This document shows, one piece after another, positions 18,001 through 25,689 of a stretch of DNA of 64,000 bases (positions are counted from its first letter, which is position 1; every line of letters begins with the position of its first letter). The DNA comes from VXPQ01 sp965116435 (GTDB taxonomy: Bacteria; Bacteroidota; Rhodothermia; Rhodothermales; VXPQ01): NCBI GenBank assembly GCA_965116435.1, contig OZ220686.1, forward strand, positions 186,001 through 250,000, written 5' to 3'. The notes beneath the pieces were generated by a model. That model ran no database searches, was not told where the DNA came from, and saw only the letters and a program-made list of their open reading frames with translations. The translations under genes and the position numbers were made by a program.

Positions 18001-18127
18001 CACGGGCCGCCCGATCCGGGGCCGATCCGGGCGTATCTTGCGCGGCGGCCACTCCCGCAGGCGCAATACGCGGGGCGATACACAGGACAAGGAGCGCCGC
18101 GACGAGAATGGTCAGAAAATACCGCAT
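15089..18127 (-). CDS. Exported TPR-repeat protein (about 1,000 residues)
   Basis: 1,012 residues. The signal peptide (MRYFLTILVAALLVLCIAPRIAPAG) is followed from about residue 45 to the end by back-to-back tetratricopeptide units with the A-Y/F-x-x-A and P-x-x-A pattern (for example FEHLEVERPGHPLAAKSRLALG, split over two helices). The spacing is close to 34-37 residues, about 25 units. Such periplasmic TPR solenoids act as scaffolds for envelope complexes. It is first in the tightly spaced minus-strand block ending in TolQ/ExbD, which suggests a trans-envelope machine. The partner is unknown. Confidence 0.85.
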   Translation of the reverse strand: MRYFLTILVAALLVLCIAPRIAPAGVAAAQDTPGSAPDRAARAFVEARDLYAAHLYREAIEAFADFRRRRPDHLHAIDALYYEAEAHLALGLRSEAIARFEHLEVERPGHPLAAKSRLALGNFFYLNAEYDEALRVFSNLLADEPEPDIAARTLYRMGVSAQHLDRNEEALGYFQRAADEYRNAEYAPVALYASGYALIGLERYDEAAEALELLAARYPESSHARNIGLALAEVYYELDDYDRALDEIEQRIGGLDDAGRERALFLQAESLNQLRDSEQAIVQYRRFLERYPDSAYRRPALYGLGWNYYFEGVHQWAAERFAEVREGARDDLAARATYYEAINQDLALEPLTAIRLLEDFLANWPEHELAAHAHFELALLYYRQNRWDDAWRVFGQMQETWPGHELAGEAAYYRANTAIALGNFEEAFRHFDQAVDAGTASERLREEVRFQRAWLAYRSEAYREAMLGFLEIHDRSPRSDRGQEALFWAAESVYQLDNLDRAEELFLQYIGEVPDGKHQTAAWYALGWTHFRRSRYEDAADAFQTFLDQHRVSDEEGFVSYRNDALLRLGDSYYALKQYTNAIRTYRLVGDQGGDYAQYQIAQAFDHAGEAYEAVSAFRELLEFYPGSDWGPEARYSMGHIFFRNQDYDQAVEEYEALIRTWPRDPLAAKAQYGVGDALFNAERAEEAVAAYRIVLEEYSGSAYVSDAAASIQLALLSTGDAETAAAFFDEFAEEHPDSPILDELRFRRAEIDLQSGRTDEALAGLRAFIQQGQDEYLRAEAQYYLGTMLEERGEPEEAISHFVQIIEEYAGSERFPEAAGRLGGLYLHTERPLEALEMFQLLESDSEDNPRRVAEARYGQGMALLRLDRTDEAEQLLRDAMDAAPHAAETHPAYLGLARVYQEDGRYDEAEPLYRHVARNSRDEAGAEALYRLGVLFRETGRAEEALEELGRLSVLFPGFGDWVAQGYLEQARAFQALGDAGEAASLYDLVMDEFGETPFAEIAEREKESL

Positions 18128-18495
18128 ACGGTTGGCGCTGTACTGGTATGCACGGTGAGACTATATACGGTGGCTATATAAATGCGTGGCGCATAGTGGG
18201 CGGCGCCCCGGCGGCGCACGGCCAGCCTGTCGCGTTTGCGCCGTACGAGAGAGACCGGTTGACCGGACCGCTCGCCGGATCGGAAAAACGCTGTGCACCG
18301 TACCCCGCAACCGCCGAATATGTTGCACCCGGCGCGTGCTTTTTGGAGAATATCTTCCCGCCTGTGGAAAAAAAACGTTTTTGGCGCGTGTAAACCCCAT
18401 CGGGAACGCACCGTCCCGAAAACGTATCAGTGCATCTTAGGAATGCATCGCCATGCATTTGTCCATCCCCCGGCCACATACCCTTGCTTTACGCC
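18128..18495. other. Divergent intergenic region
   Basis: 368 bp between the TPR gene and the YqjD-like gene. It contains an AT-rich island (CTATATACGGTGGCTATATAA, in two parts, at about 18163-18183) likely to hold the TPR operon promoter, and a degenerate solo end of the MITE (TCAGTGCATCTTAGG) near 18426. No gene is supported. Confidence 0.5.
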
Positions 18496-18843
18496 ATGTC
18501 TTCTGAAAAATCGTCGAAAAACACCCCGGACGCCTCGTCCTCCGATGCTCCCCATGCGCCCGCCGCGGCGAATGGAGCCCCCGGGAACGCCCATAGCGAT
18601 GCGTCTGGAGACGCCTCCCCCGAATCTGCGGCGCCTCCAGGCGAAGGAATTCGCCTGGAGGATGCGGAACGCATGGTTGCGGAAGCCTGCGATCAGATGC
18701 TCCGTACGGCGGCGCGCGTTTCGGAAGCCGCAGGAGAAGCCACCGGCTCGGTCCGCGAATACGCCAAAAACCACCCCGGCAGCGCATTGGCGGTTTCCTT
18801 TCTGGTTGGCGTGCTCCTCGGGGCGCTCACGTCCAGAAGATAG
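18496..18843 (+). CDS. YqjD/ElaB-like membrane-anchored protein
   Basis: 115 residues. An Ala/Ser/Pro-rich disordered N-terminus leads to an amphipathic helix (LEDAERMVAEACDQMLRTAA) and a C-terminal hydrophobic segment SALAVSFLVGVLLGALTSRR in the position and style of DUF883/YqjD proteins, including the preceding KNHPG. Some relatives bind ribosomes at the membrane in stationary phase; that role is only a family-level possibility here. It is followed 10 nt later by the cytochrome gene. Confidence 0.65.
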   Translation: MSSEKSSKNTPDASSSDAPHAPAAANGAPGNAHSDASGDASPESAAPPGEGIRLEDAERMVAEACDQMLRTAARVSEAAGEATGSVREYAKNHPGSALAVSFLVGVLLGALTSRR

Positions 18844-18853
18844 CGAGAAGCGT

Positions 18854-21121
18854 ATGCCCGGGCCGCCCCTTTGGCCACCCTGTATTGGCGCCGCGCGTAT
18901 TCTGCCCCTGATCCTGCCCCTGGTCTTGCTTGCGATGCTTGCGGGATGCGTCGCCGGGGAGGAGCCGTCCCGGAACGACGCCGAATCCCGGAAGGCGCCG
19001 GAAGCCGCGTATGTCGGGGACGAAGCGTGCGCATCCTGCCACGAAGCACATTACCTGTCGTATCATCGGACCGGGATGGGCCGCTCCATGTCCCGCTTCG
19101 ACGCGGTGTCCGCCCCGGAGGAATTTCCCGCCCCGCCCGTGCACCACGCCGGCACGGATTTTTACTACGAGGCCTTCGTGCGCTCGGATACGCTCTTTCA
19201 GCGCGAATATCGCCTGAACGCTTCGGGAGAGACCACGTACGAGCGGGTGCATCCCGCCGCGTGGGTCATTGGTTCGGGAAATCACACGCGCTCCTATCTG
19301 GCGGAGTCGAACGGGCATTTTACGGAGATGCCGCTTACCTGGTACGTGCAGCGGGGCCGCTGGGACCTGAGCCCTTCCTACGATCAGGAAAATCTGCGTT
19401 TCAGCCGGCCCGTCATGGCGGAATGCATGGCTTGCCACAACGGATTTTCCGACCATAGCCGCTTCACGTTCGACCATTACCGGGACGTCGCGGACGGCAT
19501 TACGTGTGAGCGCTGCCATGGCCCGGGCGGGGACCATGTAGATTTGCGGCTGGCGGGCCTGGGGCCGGCGGCGGGCGCGGCGGATTCGTCCATTGTGCAC
19601 CCGGCCCGCCTCGCTCGGGACGATCAACTTGCTGTGTGCCGACAGTGCCACCTTTCGGGGATGACGGTGTTCCGGCCCGGGGAGACGCCGTCCACCTGGC
19701 GTCCGGGGGAGCCACTCGAAACCCATCGGAGCATATTCGTGACCGCCGAGCAGGCCAGCGACCCGGAGCGTTTCGGCATTGCAAGCCATGCGCTTCGCCT
19801 CGCAAAAAGCGCCTGTTTCCGGGAAAGCGATATGACCTGCACGACATGCCACGATCCGCACATGCCCGTGGCCGACCTGGGCCAGGACCATTTCAATGCA
19901 ATCTGCGCAGGGTGTCACGGCGCGAGCGAGGGGGAGGCGCCGGTCGCCGTGTGCGGGCGGGAGGGCGCGCATACCACAGCGGAGGCCATGACGGGGAACT
20001 GCGTGGCGTGCCATCTTCGGGCCAGCGGCGCCAGCGATATTCCCCATGTCACGTTTACGGATCACTGGATTCGGCGCGAACTGCCGCCTGCGGTCGCCCC
20101 GGAAGATATCGAGCGCGTGTTTGCGCGGATTGAACCGTTCCGGCTTGTGCGGGCCACGGCGCCCCCCGATGCGGGCCATGAACGCGCGGCGGCGCTCGGC
20201 GCGCTGGAAGAGGCGGCGGCCTGGTTCGCGTTCTACGACGAGACGCATGCCTTGCCTGCGTATCTCGATTCCGTAATCGTGCGGGCGGAAGCAGGCTTTC
20301 GGGGCGGAGCGGATCATCCCGCGGCCCGCCTTGCGCTGGGCCGCGCCTTGCTGGAACAGGGACGCATGGCCGAGGCGACGTCCGCGCTGTCGGATGCCGC
20401 TTCGGCGTATCCGGAGGATGTGTTTATCCAGTATTGGTTGGGGAGGGCCCTGTTGCAGTCCAATCGTCCGGGGGAGGCGGTGGGTGCGCTTCGCCGCGCC
20501 GCGGACCTGCAGCCCGCGTTCGCCGAGGCCCACCTGAAACTCGCCGAAGCGTTGTACGCCGCTGCGCGCTTTGCGGAGGCCGAAGCCGCCTGGCTGGCGG
20601 GCCTCGCCGAAGACCCGGTGCATCATCCGGCTTCCTGGAACGACCTGGGCTTTTTGTATCTGGAAATGGGGCGGTTAGAGGAAGCGGGGTTGTTATTCGA
20701 CCGGGCGCTTTCCCTGGACCCCGACCTTGCGCCGGCCCTCGTCAATGCCGCTACGCTCCGATTGCAGGCGCAGGACTGGGCGGGCGCGATCCGGCTTCTG
20801 GAGCGGGCGGTCCGGAAGCAGGCGGACTCTGCGCCGGCGCTGGGGAATCTGGCCATTGCCTATGGGGAGGTCGGGCGTACGGACGAGGCCGTCGGGGCCT
20901 TGCGTACCTTGCTTCTGCACCACCCGGACGACCTCCGCGCCCGGGCGCTGCTGGATCATTTCCTGAATGCCGGGGCGGAAGATGGTGCGGGCGGACAGGG
21001 ATTACCGGACGGATCAGGAGTACCGGATGGATCGGGATTGCCGGATGGATCAGGAGTACCGGATGGGCAGGGATTGCCAGACGAACAGGGAGTACCGTCC
21101 GCACCGCAAGATACGCTGTAG
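18854..21121 (+). CDS. Seven-haem c-type cytochrome lipoprotein with TPR domain
   Basis: 755 residues from ATG 18854. The lipoprotein signal ends LLAMLAGC (lipobox LAGC). Seven CxxCH motifs are visible: CASCH, CMACH, CERCH, CRQCH, CTTCH, CAGCH, CVACH. From about residue 500 the protein switches to TPR units (ARLALGRALLEQGRMAEATS..., FAEAHLKLAEALYAAA...). The C-terminus is a Gly/Pro/Asp repeat tail. Multihaem-plus-TPR proteins of this kind occur in Bacteroidota and Planctomycetota; electron transfer outside the inner membrane is inferred, the acceptor is not known. The next gene also encodes a haem-binding lipoprotein. Confidence 0.85.
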   Translation: MPGPPLWPPCIGAARILPLILPLVLLAMLAGCVAGEEPSRNDAESRKAPEAAYVGDEACASCHEAHYLSYHRTGMGRSMSRFDAVSAPEEFPAPPVHHAGTDFYYEAFVRSDTLFQREYRLNASGETTYERVHPAAWVIGSGNHTRSYLAESNGHFTEMPLTWYVQRGRWDLSPSYDQENLRFSRPVMAECMACHNGFSDHSRFTFDHYRDVADGITCERCHGPGGDHVDLRLAGLGPAAGAADSSIVHPARLARDDQLAVCRQCHLSGMTVFRPGETPSTWRPGEPLETHRSIFVTAEQASDPERFGIASHALRLAKSACFRESDMTCTTCHDPHMPVADLGQDHFNAICAGCHGASEGEAPVAVCGREGAHTTAEAMTGNCVACHLRASGASDIPHVTFTDHWIRRELPPAVAPEDIERVFARIEPFRLVRATAPPDAGHERAAALGALEEAAAWFAFYDETHALPAYLDSVIVRAEAGFRGGADHPAARLALGRALLEQGRMAEATSALSDAASAYPEDVFIQYWLGRALLQSNRPGEAVGALRRAADLQPAFAEAHLKLAEALYAAARFAEAEAAWLAGLAEDPVHHPASWNDLGFLYLEMGRLEEAGLLFDRALSLDPDLAPALVNAATLRLQAQDWAGAIRLLERAVRKQADSAPALGNLAIAYGEVGRTDEAVGALRTLLLHHPDDLRARALLDHFLNAGAEDGAGGQGLPDGSGVPDGSGLPDGSGVPDGQGLPDEQGVPSAPQDTL
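20999..21114 (+). repeat. 18-bp coding minisatellite in the cytochrome tail
   Basis: Six to seven 18-bp units encode alternating (G)LPDGSG and (G)VPDGSG motifs just before the stop codon of the cytochrome gene. The reading frame is kept throughout. Confidence 0.85.
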
Positions 21122-21137
21122 AAAAATATACATTTAT

Positions 21138-22286
21138 ATGTCTTATATGTCTAAAAATATATACATAACAAGAGGAAATATAAATACATCCTTCCTGAAA
21201 TGGATTTCGAGGCGGGCCCTCCCTTTTTTCTTGCTTTCGCGGCGGGCGCTGCCGCTTTTCTTGCTTTCGCGGCGGGCGCTGCCGTTTTTCCTGCTTTCGC
21301 GGCGGGCGCTGCCGTTTTTCTTGCTTTCGGGGTTGTTTGCTGGCGCGTTGTCGGGATGCGGAGGTTCGGGGGAGCCTGGCGATTCGGGGCTGCCGGATTC
21401 GTTCGCCCGCCTGGACCTGGACCAGTCCAATCCGCGCCGCTTCGTGCAATATTATTTCGGGGGATACGTGGCCCCGACCGCCGCCGATCCGTTCGAGGCG
21501 GGCCTGGTGCACGAGCGAGGCGGGCATTTTTATCTGGATCGGGACGCTTTTGCGCGGCATCGCCCGGCGCTTTCCGGGCGCCTCCGCGACGCAAACCGCA
21601 ACGGGCGCATCGAGTGGGAGGAAATGGAGGCGTTCATCGAGCGTTCGTACAACGAGGCGCGGGCCATCCCGCCAACCTTCGCCGCGTTTGCGGACAGCGC
21701 AGGCTTTACGCCCGACTCCACCTGGATGGAGGTGGCCGTGCACGGCGCGATGACCACTGCGGAGCGGCGCATTTACGTGCGGGAGGAGGCGGTGCGGGCG
21801 GGGCTTCGCCATGCGGCGGACGCAGACGGGCGCATCGTGTATCCGCTGGGGACGGTTTTCGTGGGCAGACACTACCTGAACGATGCGCTGGCCGAAACCA
21901 CGGTGATGCGCAAACGCCCGGACGGCTTCTGGGATTTTTTCGCGTACGACCGGGATGGCCTGCTGGCCCGGGAAACGTCTACGCCGCCCCGGGCCCTGAG
22001 ATCGCCTGTGCAATGCGTGGGATGCCATTTCGGGAACAAGGCGTTCGAGCCGGAGAAGAGTTTTCCGGCTCCGGCCCCGCCCGGCCCGCACGGTCCCCGG
22101 GGGGTGTATGTCCCGGATGCGTTCCGGGATGCGGAGGTTACGCGCCGGCTCGACGAGCATCGCCGCCGCGCAGACACGGTGCTGGGCCTCTACGGCTCCC
22201 TTTTCGCGTCGAAACTCAGGACGCAGCGGCAAGCCGGGACGCTACCTGCAGAGGATGCGGCCCTGCTGGACGCACTGGATTTGTAG
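21138..22286 (+). CDS. One-haem c-type cytochrome lipoprotein with repeat-expanded signal peptide
   Basis: 382 residues. The leader contains four perfect-register copies of RRALPFFLLS followed by GLFAGALSGC (lipobox LSGC). The mature part shows an EF-hand-like DANRNGRIEWEE and one haem site CVGCH near 290, preceded by MRKRPDGFWDFFAYD, which recalls cytochrome P460-type proteins. Start assignment is uncertain because the 5' region is AT-rich and has no later in-frame ATG before the repeats. It follows the seven-haem cytochrome by 16 bp, so the two are probably co-transcribed and act in one electron-transfer chain. Confidence 0.7.
   Translation: MSYMSKNIYITRGNINTSFLKWISRRALPFFLLSRRALPLFLLSRRALPFFLLSRRALPFFLLSGLFAGALSGCGGSGEPGDSGLPDSFARLDLDQSNPRRFVQYYFGGYVAPTAADPFEAGLVHERGGHFYLDRDAFARHRPALSGRLRDANRNGRIEWEEMEAFIERSYNEARAIPPTFAAFADSAGFTPDSTWMEVAVHGAMTTAERRIYVREEAVRAGLRHAADADGRIVYPLGTVFVGRHYLNDALAETTVMRKRPDGFWDFFAYDRDGLLARETSTPPRALRSPVQCVGCHFGNKAFEPEKSFPAPAPPGPHGPRGVYVPDAFRDAEVTRRLDEHRRRADTVLGLYGSLFASKLRTQRQAGTLPAEDAALLDALDL
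21211..21330 (+). repeat. 30-bp x 4 minisatellite inside a signal peptide
   Basis: Four units at 21211, 21241, 21271 and 21301, each 30 bp and each coding for RRALPFFLLS with one or two substitutions. They multiply the n-region/h-region pattern of the lipoprotein leader. Confidence 0.95.
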
Positions 22287-22601
22287 CGCCGGTTTGCAGC
22301 GTTGGTTCGTAGCACCGGTTTGCGGTGCCGGTTTTCAGCGTCGGTTTGCAACACCGGTTTGCAGCGCCAATTTCGTATAATTTATCCTGTATAGTGTATA
22401 TACACCATGATATAACCTGTGCATATCCAATTTTCGATGAATCGATAAGAAATTTGTCGCTGATGCGTTACATTGCTTGGGTATGCTTTGGAGCGCATGC
22501 CTTGCAGTCCCTCGCCTTTGCAGGCGTACCCGGCGTATCCTTATTTTGGAGCATCCTTACCAACGCATCCTTCGTCAGCGTACGCTATACGTCAGAACTC
22601 T
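22287..22601. other. Intergenic region with degenerate repeats and an AT-rich palindrome
   Basis: 22287-22375 holds about four degenerate 21-24 bp repeats built on GCACCGGTTTGCAGCG. 22376-22470 is AT-rich and contains the perfect 12-bp palindrome GTGTATATACAC at 22394-22405, a possible operator or promoter element ahead of folB. Solo MITE-like ends (GCATCCTTA) occur near 22552. No gene is seen. Confidence 0.5.
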
Positions 22602-22967
22602 ATGGCCCACGGAACGGTAAAACTGACGAACGCGGTATTCTATGCGCACCACGGCGTGATGCAGGAAGAGCACCGCATCGGGGGGCGCTACGAAGTGGAC
22701 GTGGCGATGATCCTTGATTTCGAGGAAGCAGCCCGCACGGACGCCCTGACCCATACCGTGGACTACGAGCGCGTGTACGGACTGGTGCAGGAGATCGTGG
22801 TGCGCAACCGGTTTTACCTGATCGAAAAACTGGCCGTACTCATTGCGCGCAAGATTCGGGATGCGTATCCTGACTTGGAAAGTATTGAAGTTACGGTGCG
22901 CAAGCGCAACCCGCCTGTGGGAGGCGCCGTCGACTACGCCGAGGCCGTGTATCAGTTGCCGAGCTGA
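22602..22967 (+). CDS. folB: Dihydroneopterin aldolase
   Basis: A 121-residue cytoplasmic enzyme of tetrahydrofolate synthesis that converts 7,8-dihydroneopterin to 6-hydroxymethyl-dihydropterin and glycolaldehyde. Family features: VFYAHHGVMQEE near the N-terminus with the active-site-region His-Gly, the middle TVDYERVYGLVQEIV, the conserved Lys in LIEKLAVLIA, and VTVRKRNPPVGG near the end. ATG 22602 gives the standard length; longer in-frame starts run into intergenic repeats. It is convergent with the amidotransferase. Confidence 0.93.
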   Translation: MAHGTVKLTNAVFYAHHGVMQEEHRIGGRYEVDVAMILDFEEAARTDALTHTVDYERVYGLVQEIVVRNRFYLIEKLAVLIARKIRDAYPDLESIEVTVRKRNPPVGGAVDYAEAVYQLPS

Positions 22968-22977
22968 TGCGCGTGCC

Positions 22978-23715
22978 TCAGCGGTCGACCGCCGTCTCGA
23001 CCAGAAAGCCGTACAGCAAGTCGTCCACCTCCGTGGTTTCGGCCAGGGTCGCCTGCATGGCCTGGAAGGTTTCTTCGTCGGCCAGCTCGGGGTAATTTCC
23101 CCGGTACCTCTTGAACCGGTCCCGCATGCGCCCCGCGTCCAGTTCGCTGTGAAACTGCGTTCCGTAGATCGGCAGATCCCCCATGCGGAACGCCTGGTTG
23201 CCCTGCGTTTCGGACACGACCAGCTCCACCGCTCCGGGCGGGAGCGCGCTTACCCGGTCGTGATGGCCCATATTGGCGAGAAATCTCGGGGGGAATTTGC
23301 CGAACACAGGGTCTTGCTTGCCCGCTTCGGTCAGCATCATGGGGCCGCATCCTATTTCCGCAAGGGCGGAATCGTGCACCACGCGGCCTCCGAGGGCCCG
23401 GGCCATAACCTGATGTCCCCAGCACGAGCCGAAGGCGGGCATGCCCCGGTCGGCGACCCGGCGAATCAGGTCCAGCAAGGCAGGCATCCAGGGGTACGAT
23501 CCGGTGGCGGAATATTCTCCGGCGCCGCCGATCATGACCACGTCCGCCTCGTTCAGCCGGTCCGCATGGAGCGGATCGCTCTGAACCTTTACGGCCACGA
23601 TCTGGTCGGCGCGTACGCGGCAATGCTCGTGGAAGCATTCCTGTTCCTGCAAGCGGATATCTTCCGTGTTGCGGGCCTGAATGAGCAAAATGCGGAGATC
23701 GGAGAGGGGGGGCAT
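22978..23715 (-). CDS. Class I glutamine amidotransferase-like protein (GMP synthase-type)
   Basis: 245 residues from ATG 23715; an in-frame TTG at 23742 would overlap maf. The catalytic triad is intact: C98 in FGSCWGHQ, H189 and E191 in GTQFHSE. The fold resembles stand-alone GATase1 proteins (YfeJ/GuaA N-domain type) that hydrolyse glutamine or gamma-glutamyl compounds. The acceptor is unknown because no synthetase partner is encoded here. It begins 4 nt after the maf stop, so both are translated from one message. Confidence 0.85.
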   Translation of the reverse strand: MPPLSDLRILLIQARNTEDIRLQEQECFHEHCRVRADQIVAVKVQSDPLHADRLNEADVVMIGGAGEYSATGSYPWMPALLDLIRRVADRGMPAFGSCWGHQVMARALGGRVVHDSALAEIGCGPMMLTEAGKQDPVFGKFPPRFLANMGHHDRVSALPPGAVELVVSETQGNQAFRMGDLPIYGTQFHSELDAGRMRDRFKRYRGNYPELADEETFQAMQATLAETTEVDDLLYGFLVETAVDR

Positions 23716-23719
23716 GGAA

Positions 23720-24325
23720 TTATTCGTCGTCGTTTGCTGCAAGAAGATCAGGAAAATCTTCCTTTAGAATTCGGTAAAATCGGTGAAGAGGCAATCCGAC
23801 GACATTGTAGTAGTCTCCCTCGATGCGTTGCACGAAGAAGGGGCCGCGGCGGTCCTGAATGCCGTAGGCGCCCGCCTTGTCGAGCGGCGATCTCAAGGCC
23901 ACATAGTCTGCGATTTCGGCGTCGCTCAGGGTATGAAACGTTACGTCCGTGCGCTCTGCGGCCTGCGCCGTCCGGTTCGAAGCGGGATGCAGCAGGGCGA
24001 TTCCCGTGTACACGGAATGCGTGGCGCCGCTGAGGCGCCGGAGCATGCGTTCGGCTTCGGCGGGGCCGTCCGGCTTGCCCAGCATATCTTCCCCCAGCGC
24101 GACGACGGTGTCCGCCCCGAGGATAAGCGCATCGGGGCGCTGCGCCGCCACATGGCGGGCCTTGCGGAGAGCCAGGGCCCGCACGAGGGCTTCGGGAGAC
24201 AGGCCCGGTTCGGTCCGTTCGTCCACCCGGCTCGGGAGCGTCTCGAAGCGGAAACCCGTTTGCCGAAGCAACTCCTTGCGCCGGGCCGAAGCGGAAGCCA
24301 GTACGAAGGGAGCGTGCAAGGTCAT
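23720..24325 (-). CDS. maf: Maf-like nucleoside triphosphate pyrophosphatase
   Basis: A 201-residue cytoplasmic house-cleaning pyrophosphatase acting on (modified) dTTP/UTP/CTP-type nucleotides. Motifs: LASASARRKELLRQ at the N-terminus, LGADTVVAL with the catalytic Asp, GKPDGPAEAERMLRRLSG, and AGAYGIQD near the C-terminus. ATG 24325 gives the canonical start (MTLHAPFVLASAS); an upstream TTG-type extension is not conserved in style. Confidence 0.9.
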   Translation of the reverse strand: MTLHAPFVLASASARRKELLRQTGFRFETLPSRVDERTEPGLSPEALVRALALRKARHVAAQRPDALILGADTVVALGEDMLGKPDGPAEAERMLRRLSGATHSVYTGIALLHPASNRTAQAAERTDVTFHTLSDAEIADYVALRSPLDKAGAYGIQDRRGPFFVQRIEGDYYNVVGLPLHRFYRILKEDFPDLLAANDDE

Positions 24326-24514
24326 CGCCAGACAGCGGCAGGGTGCGGACAGGATCAGAAGGCCCCATCCAACCACCCTGCGCCCGGATTGCTCCCTACG
24401 CCCTGTTTCGGGCGCGTTCGGTCAACCCGAAACAACCGACATATTCGGGCGGGAACTCCGAGGGCGGGCTCGCCGTTATTTCGATTATATTTCTTCCGCC
24501 AATAAGGAAAGATT

Positions 24515-25144
24515 ATGACCGCAAGACAGCCAACATACGAACTGTCCGCCAACGAAGCCGCCTGCATTACGGGCGTTCCCCTTAAACAGGTCCACCGTAT
24601 CATTGATGCGCACGTGCTGGGCGAGGCAGCGACAAGCCGCAACGGCGCTCGCATGATTGTGGGCAAGGAGGAAGCGCTCGTCGGCGTCAAGTTGGCTCAC
24701 GAAACAATTCGGCTCCTTACTCCCAAGGGGCGGCGACAAATAATTCGCCGCCTCCTGGAGCGCCCCGAGGCAAACATTATCTCTGCGGATATCGTATCGG
24801 TGGATATCCGTCCAATGAAAAGCGACGTCAGGAAAGGGCTATCAACCCTGGAACAGACCAAAAGCATGATTGCTGAAAACGCCGGTATTATGGGCGGAGC
24901 GCCTTGCTTCAAGGGAACGCGGATACCTGTGCACGGCATTGCGGATATGGCGATCAATGGAGATGCAGTTTCCGATCTGCTGGAAGCATATCCTGCGTTG
25001 ACGAAAGAGCATATAGCGAGCGCCGTTGTTTACGCCTCGGCGTATCCTCGCCGTGGCCGCCCCCGAAAAGTCTCCGGTTGGGACAAGAAAAACCTGCTTG
25101 CCTCCAGCGAAACTACGTTAGATGAATTGCCGGAAGTTCCATGA
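24515..25144 (+). CDS. DUF433 antitoxin-like protein with N-terminal HTH
   Basis: 209 residues. The N-terminal part (YELSANEAACITGVPLKQVHR) looks like a MerR-type helix-turn-helix. The C-terminal DUF433 segment (AGIMGGAPCFKGTRIPVHGI... LLEAYPALTKEHIASAVVYA) is the VapB-like family found upstream of DUF5615 PIN-like toxins. A good AAGGA ribosome site precedes the ATG, and CGATTATATTTC upstream may be a -7 box. The stop overlaps the next gene as ATGA. Confidence 0.85.
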   Translation: MTARQPTYELSANEAACITGVPLKQVHRIIDAHVLGEAATSRNGARMIVGKEEALVGVKLAHETIRLLTPKGRRQIIRRLLERPEANIISADIVSVDIRPMKSDVRKGLSTLEQTKSMIAENAGIMGGAPCFKGTRIPVHGIADMAINGDAVSDLLEAYPALTKEHIASAVVYASAYPRRGRPRKVSGWDKKNLLASSETTLDELPEVP

Positions 25145-25545
25145 AGTTTTTAATCGATGAATGCTTGAGCATTAAACTTGTCGACCAGGCCCGAAACAAA
25201 GGATTTTCTGAATCGACGCATGTTAATCAATTCGGCCTAAGGTCTGCATCAGACGAGACCATTGTACGTCGGGGTGTCATGGACAACTATATCATTGTAA
25301 CCAACAACACGCGAGATTTTCTGGAACTTATCAAGCAAGAAAATGACCATCCGGGCTTGATCTGTATTTCTGCTCCAGGCCGCATGAATATGAATATACA
25401 GGAGCGACTGTTTCTGTATGCACTGGACCGGTTGGGAGGTAAGCAACCAACGAACGAAGTTATTCAAATCGTCCTGAAGCGCTCCGGAAAAGTATCCTGC
25501 AAGCGGTACGTATGGCCAAAAGCAATACGAAAGAGGTCGGAATAA
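25141..25545 (+). CDS. DUF5615 PIN-like putative toxin
   Basis: 134 residues. Starts MKFLIDECLS, with the invariant acidic DE of DUF5615 PIN-like proteins, and continues DNYIIVTNNTRDF, giving the second acidic patch. Members are thought to be Mg-dependent RNases paired with DUF433 antitoxins. It overlaps the DUF433 gene by 4 nt. The local base composition is more AT-rich than its neighbours, consistent with horizontal acquisition. Confidence 0.85.
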   Translation: MKFLIDECLSIKLVDQARNKGFSESTHVNQFGLRSASDETIVRRGVMDNYIIVTNNTRDFLELIKQENDHPGLICISAPGRMNMNIQERLFLYALDRLGGKQPTNEVIQIVLKRSGKVSCKRYVWPKAIRKRSE

Positions 25546-25689
25546 GAGGACGCCCCGAAACTGTGCGGGGAAACCGGTCAATGATTGCAGGGGTGGAGGG
25601 GACAACGTTTCTGGGGTTTTGAGCAACGCCCCTTCCTGCACCGTATATTCTCGTTCCAGGCCATTTCCCGGATCAACCCGCTGCGCATC

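Noticed and set aside
18293..18853. Long N-terminal extension of the seven-haem cytochrome frame
   Set aside because: It would overlap the YqjD-like gene in another frame and bury the lipoprotein signal; ATG 18854 with lipobox LAGC is preferred.
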